DNA of 14,240 bases from the NCBI GenBank assembly GCA_036390995.1, contig DASWAT010000156.1, forward strand, positions 1-14,240, given 5' to 3'. Shown piece after piece: positions 13,459 to 14,240 of the stretch (positions within the stretch are counted from its first letter, which is position 1; the number at the start of each line of letters is the position of its first letter). The translations under genes and the position numbers were made by a program. The notes beneath the pieces were generated by a model. The model saw nothing but the letters and a program-made list of their open reading frames with translations, had not been told where the DNA came from and did no database searches. The DNA comes from DASQQQ01 sp036390995. GTDB lineage: Bacteria; Actinomycetota; UBA4738; HRBIN12.

Positions 13459-14240
13459 GCGGACTCCTTCCCGCCGATCAGGTGGCCGAGCTCCTCGCCG
13501 CTCGTCTCGCGCGCATCGACTGCCTTGAGGACCCCGGCGAAGAAGACCAGGATCCGATCGGAGTACTTGAGGAGCTCGTCGAGGTCGGCCGAGGCGAACA
13601 CGATGGCCGTCCCGGTGCCCAGCCGCTCCAGCAGCCTTGTCCACACCCAGGCGGCGGACTCGATGTCCAGCCCGCGCGTCGGGTGCTCCATAAGCAGGAG
13701 GCGGACCTCCGCGGGCATCATGGCGAGGAGCAGCCGCTGCTGGTTCCCGCCGGAGAGGGCATCGGCGTTCGTCGTGGGAGTCCCTCGGATGAAGTTGTCC
13801 GCGATCTTCCGGTCCGCCAGACCTCGGGCCTCGCCCCAATCCACGAGCCTCGCCCGGTCCCCTCGGGTCAACGCGAAATGCTCGGTGATGGTGAGCCCTG
13901 CAACCAGGCCCTCCTCCAGCCGCCCGGCAGGCAAGTAGTAGACGCCCGCGCTGAGGAAGTCTCGATACCCGCGACCGGTGAGATCGCGCCCCGCGAGGCC
14001 CACCCGGCCAGCCGCCGGTTGCAGCAGGCCGGCGCACGTTCGGAGGAACGCGCGTTGACCGCTCCCCTCGAGCCCCGCGAGGCCGATCACCTCACCCTCC
14101 CGGACGCTCAGGGACACGGGACGACCCGACGCGCCCGGATGGCGAAGCTCGACGCTACTCAGGTCGAGGACAGGCGCTCCGTGCTCCACGGGCGGCCGCT
14201 CCGGCGGCGCGAGGACCTGTCCGAACATCAGCCCCACGAG
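13455..14240 (-). CDS. ABC importer ATPase with duplicated domains, C-terminal half (cut by window edge)
   Basis: The frame is open to base 14240, so the first ATPase domain lies outside; 261 residues are visible. The start LVGLMFG matches the end of a first domain (usually L-M-V-G-R), followed by a linker and the second nucleotide-binding domain. That domain has GLEGSGQR at 56-63 in place of Walker A (the Lys is Gln, normal for the second domain of RbsA/NupO-like proteins), the signature ALSGGNQQR, Walker B LLLMEHPTRGLD, and FASADLDELLKYSDRILVFFAG without a switch His. Such fused ATPases power import with one active and one weak site. It is coupled to the permease by a 4-base overlap. Confidence 0.9.
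   Translation of the reverse strand, partial: LVGLMFGQVLAPPERPPVEHGAPVLDLSSVELRHPGASGRPVSLSVREGEVIGLAGLEGSGQRAFLRTCAGLLQPAAGRVGLAGRDLTGRGYRDFLSAGVYYLPAGRLEEGLVAGLTITEHFALTRGDRARLVDWGEARGLADRKIADNFIRGTPTTNADALSGGNQQRLLLAMMPAEVRLLLMEHPTRGLDIESAAWVWTRLLERLGTGTAIVFASADLDELLKYSDRILVFFAGVLKAVDARETSGEELGHLIGGKESA

Noticed and set aside
14051..14075. Missing Walker A Lys in the ABC ATPase as a sign of inactivation
   Set aside because: Only the second domain is visible, and second domains of RbsA/NupO-like ATPases normally lack this Lys.
1..14240. Mobile elements, tRNA genes or CRISPR arrays
   Set aside because: No transposase or integrase frame, terminal inverted repeats, tRNA-like cloverleaf or regularly spaced repeats were seen.

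Overview
This very GC-rich, gene-dense window fits an Actinomycetota-like bacterium. The pointers are frequent GTG starts and chained overlapping stop/start codons, a secreted SpoIID/LytB protein with LGFP-type repeats, DUF3105, and short TAnnnT-type -10 elements. I cannot name a genus. Chloroflexota with similar gene families cannot be excluded from sequence alone.

Left part, plus strand (1-7595): a cell-surface glycan locus. It opens with the C-terminal part of a GT4 glycosyltransferase, cut by the window edge. Three tandem, overlapping, mutually paralogous sulfotransferase-like genes follow (954-3170). Next comes a Wzm/Wzt-type ABC polysaccharide exporter (3212-5292), a small SMR/EamA-type four-helix membrane protein (5343-5714), a rhamnosyltransferase-like GT2 (5716-6585) and a sugar-1-phosphate nucleotidylyltransferase with a C-terminal hexapeptide-repeat tail (6582-7595). 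Together they suggest synthesis of an activated sugar, assembly of a glycan on the cytoplasmic face, possible sulfation, and export by the ABC transporter. Sulfation is inferred from motifs; no PAPS-making enzymes are in the window.

Middle (7666-9195, plus): a secreted SpoIID/LytB-like protein with LGFP-type repeats, behind its own candidate promoter. Its stop codon lies in the same CTAG as the stop of the convergent gene on the minus strand.

Right part, minus strand (9192-14240): this reads leftward from the window edge. It starts with the C-terminal half of a duplicated sugar/nucleoside-type ABC ATPase and two BPD_transp_2-type permeases, tightly coupled. A 113-bp gap follows, holding a direct repeat and a candidate -10. 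Then comes a cassette of three membrane-anchored extracytoplasmic proteins: two tandem paralogues of a His-rich family I cannot name (HTHD, FFDVWG and GGYC motifs) and a DUF3105 protein. This cassette and the triple sulfotransferase array are the least understood parts of the window. No RNA genes, CRISPR arrays, insertion sequences or integrase genes were seen, and no gene-free stretch exceeds about 120 bases.
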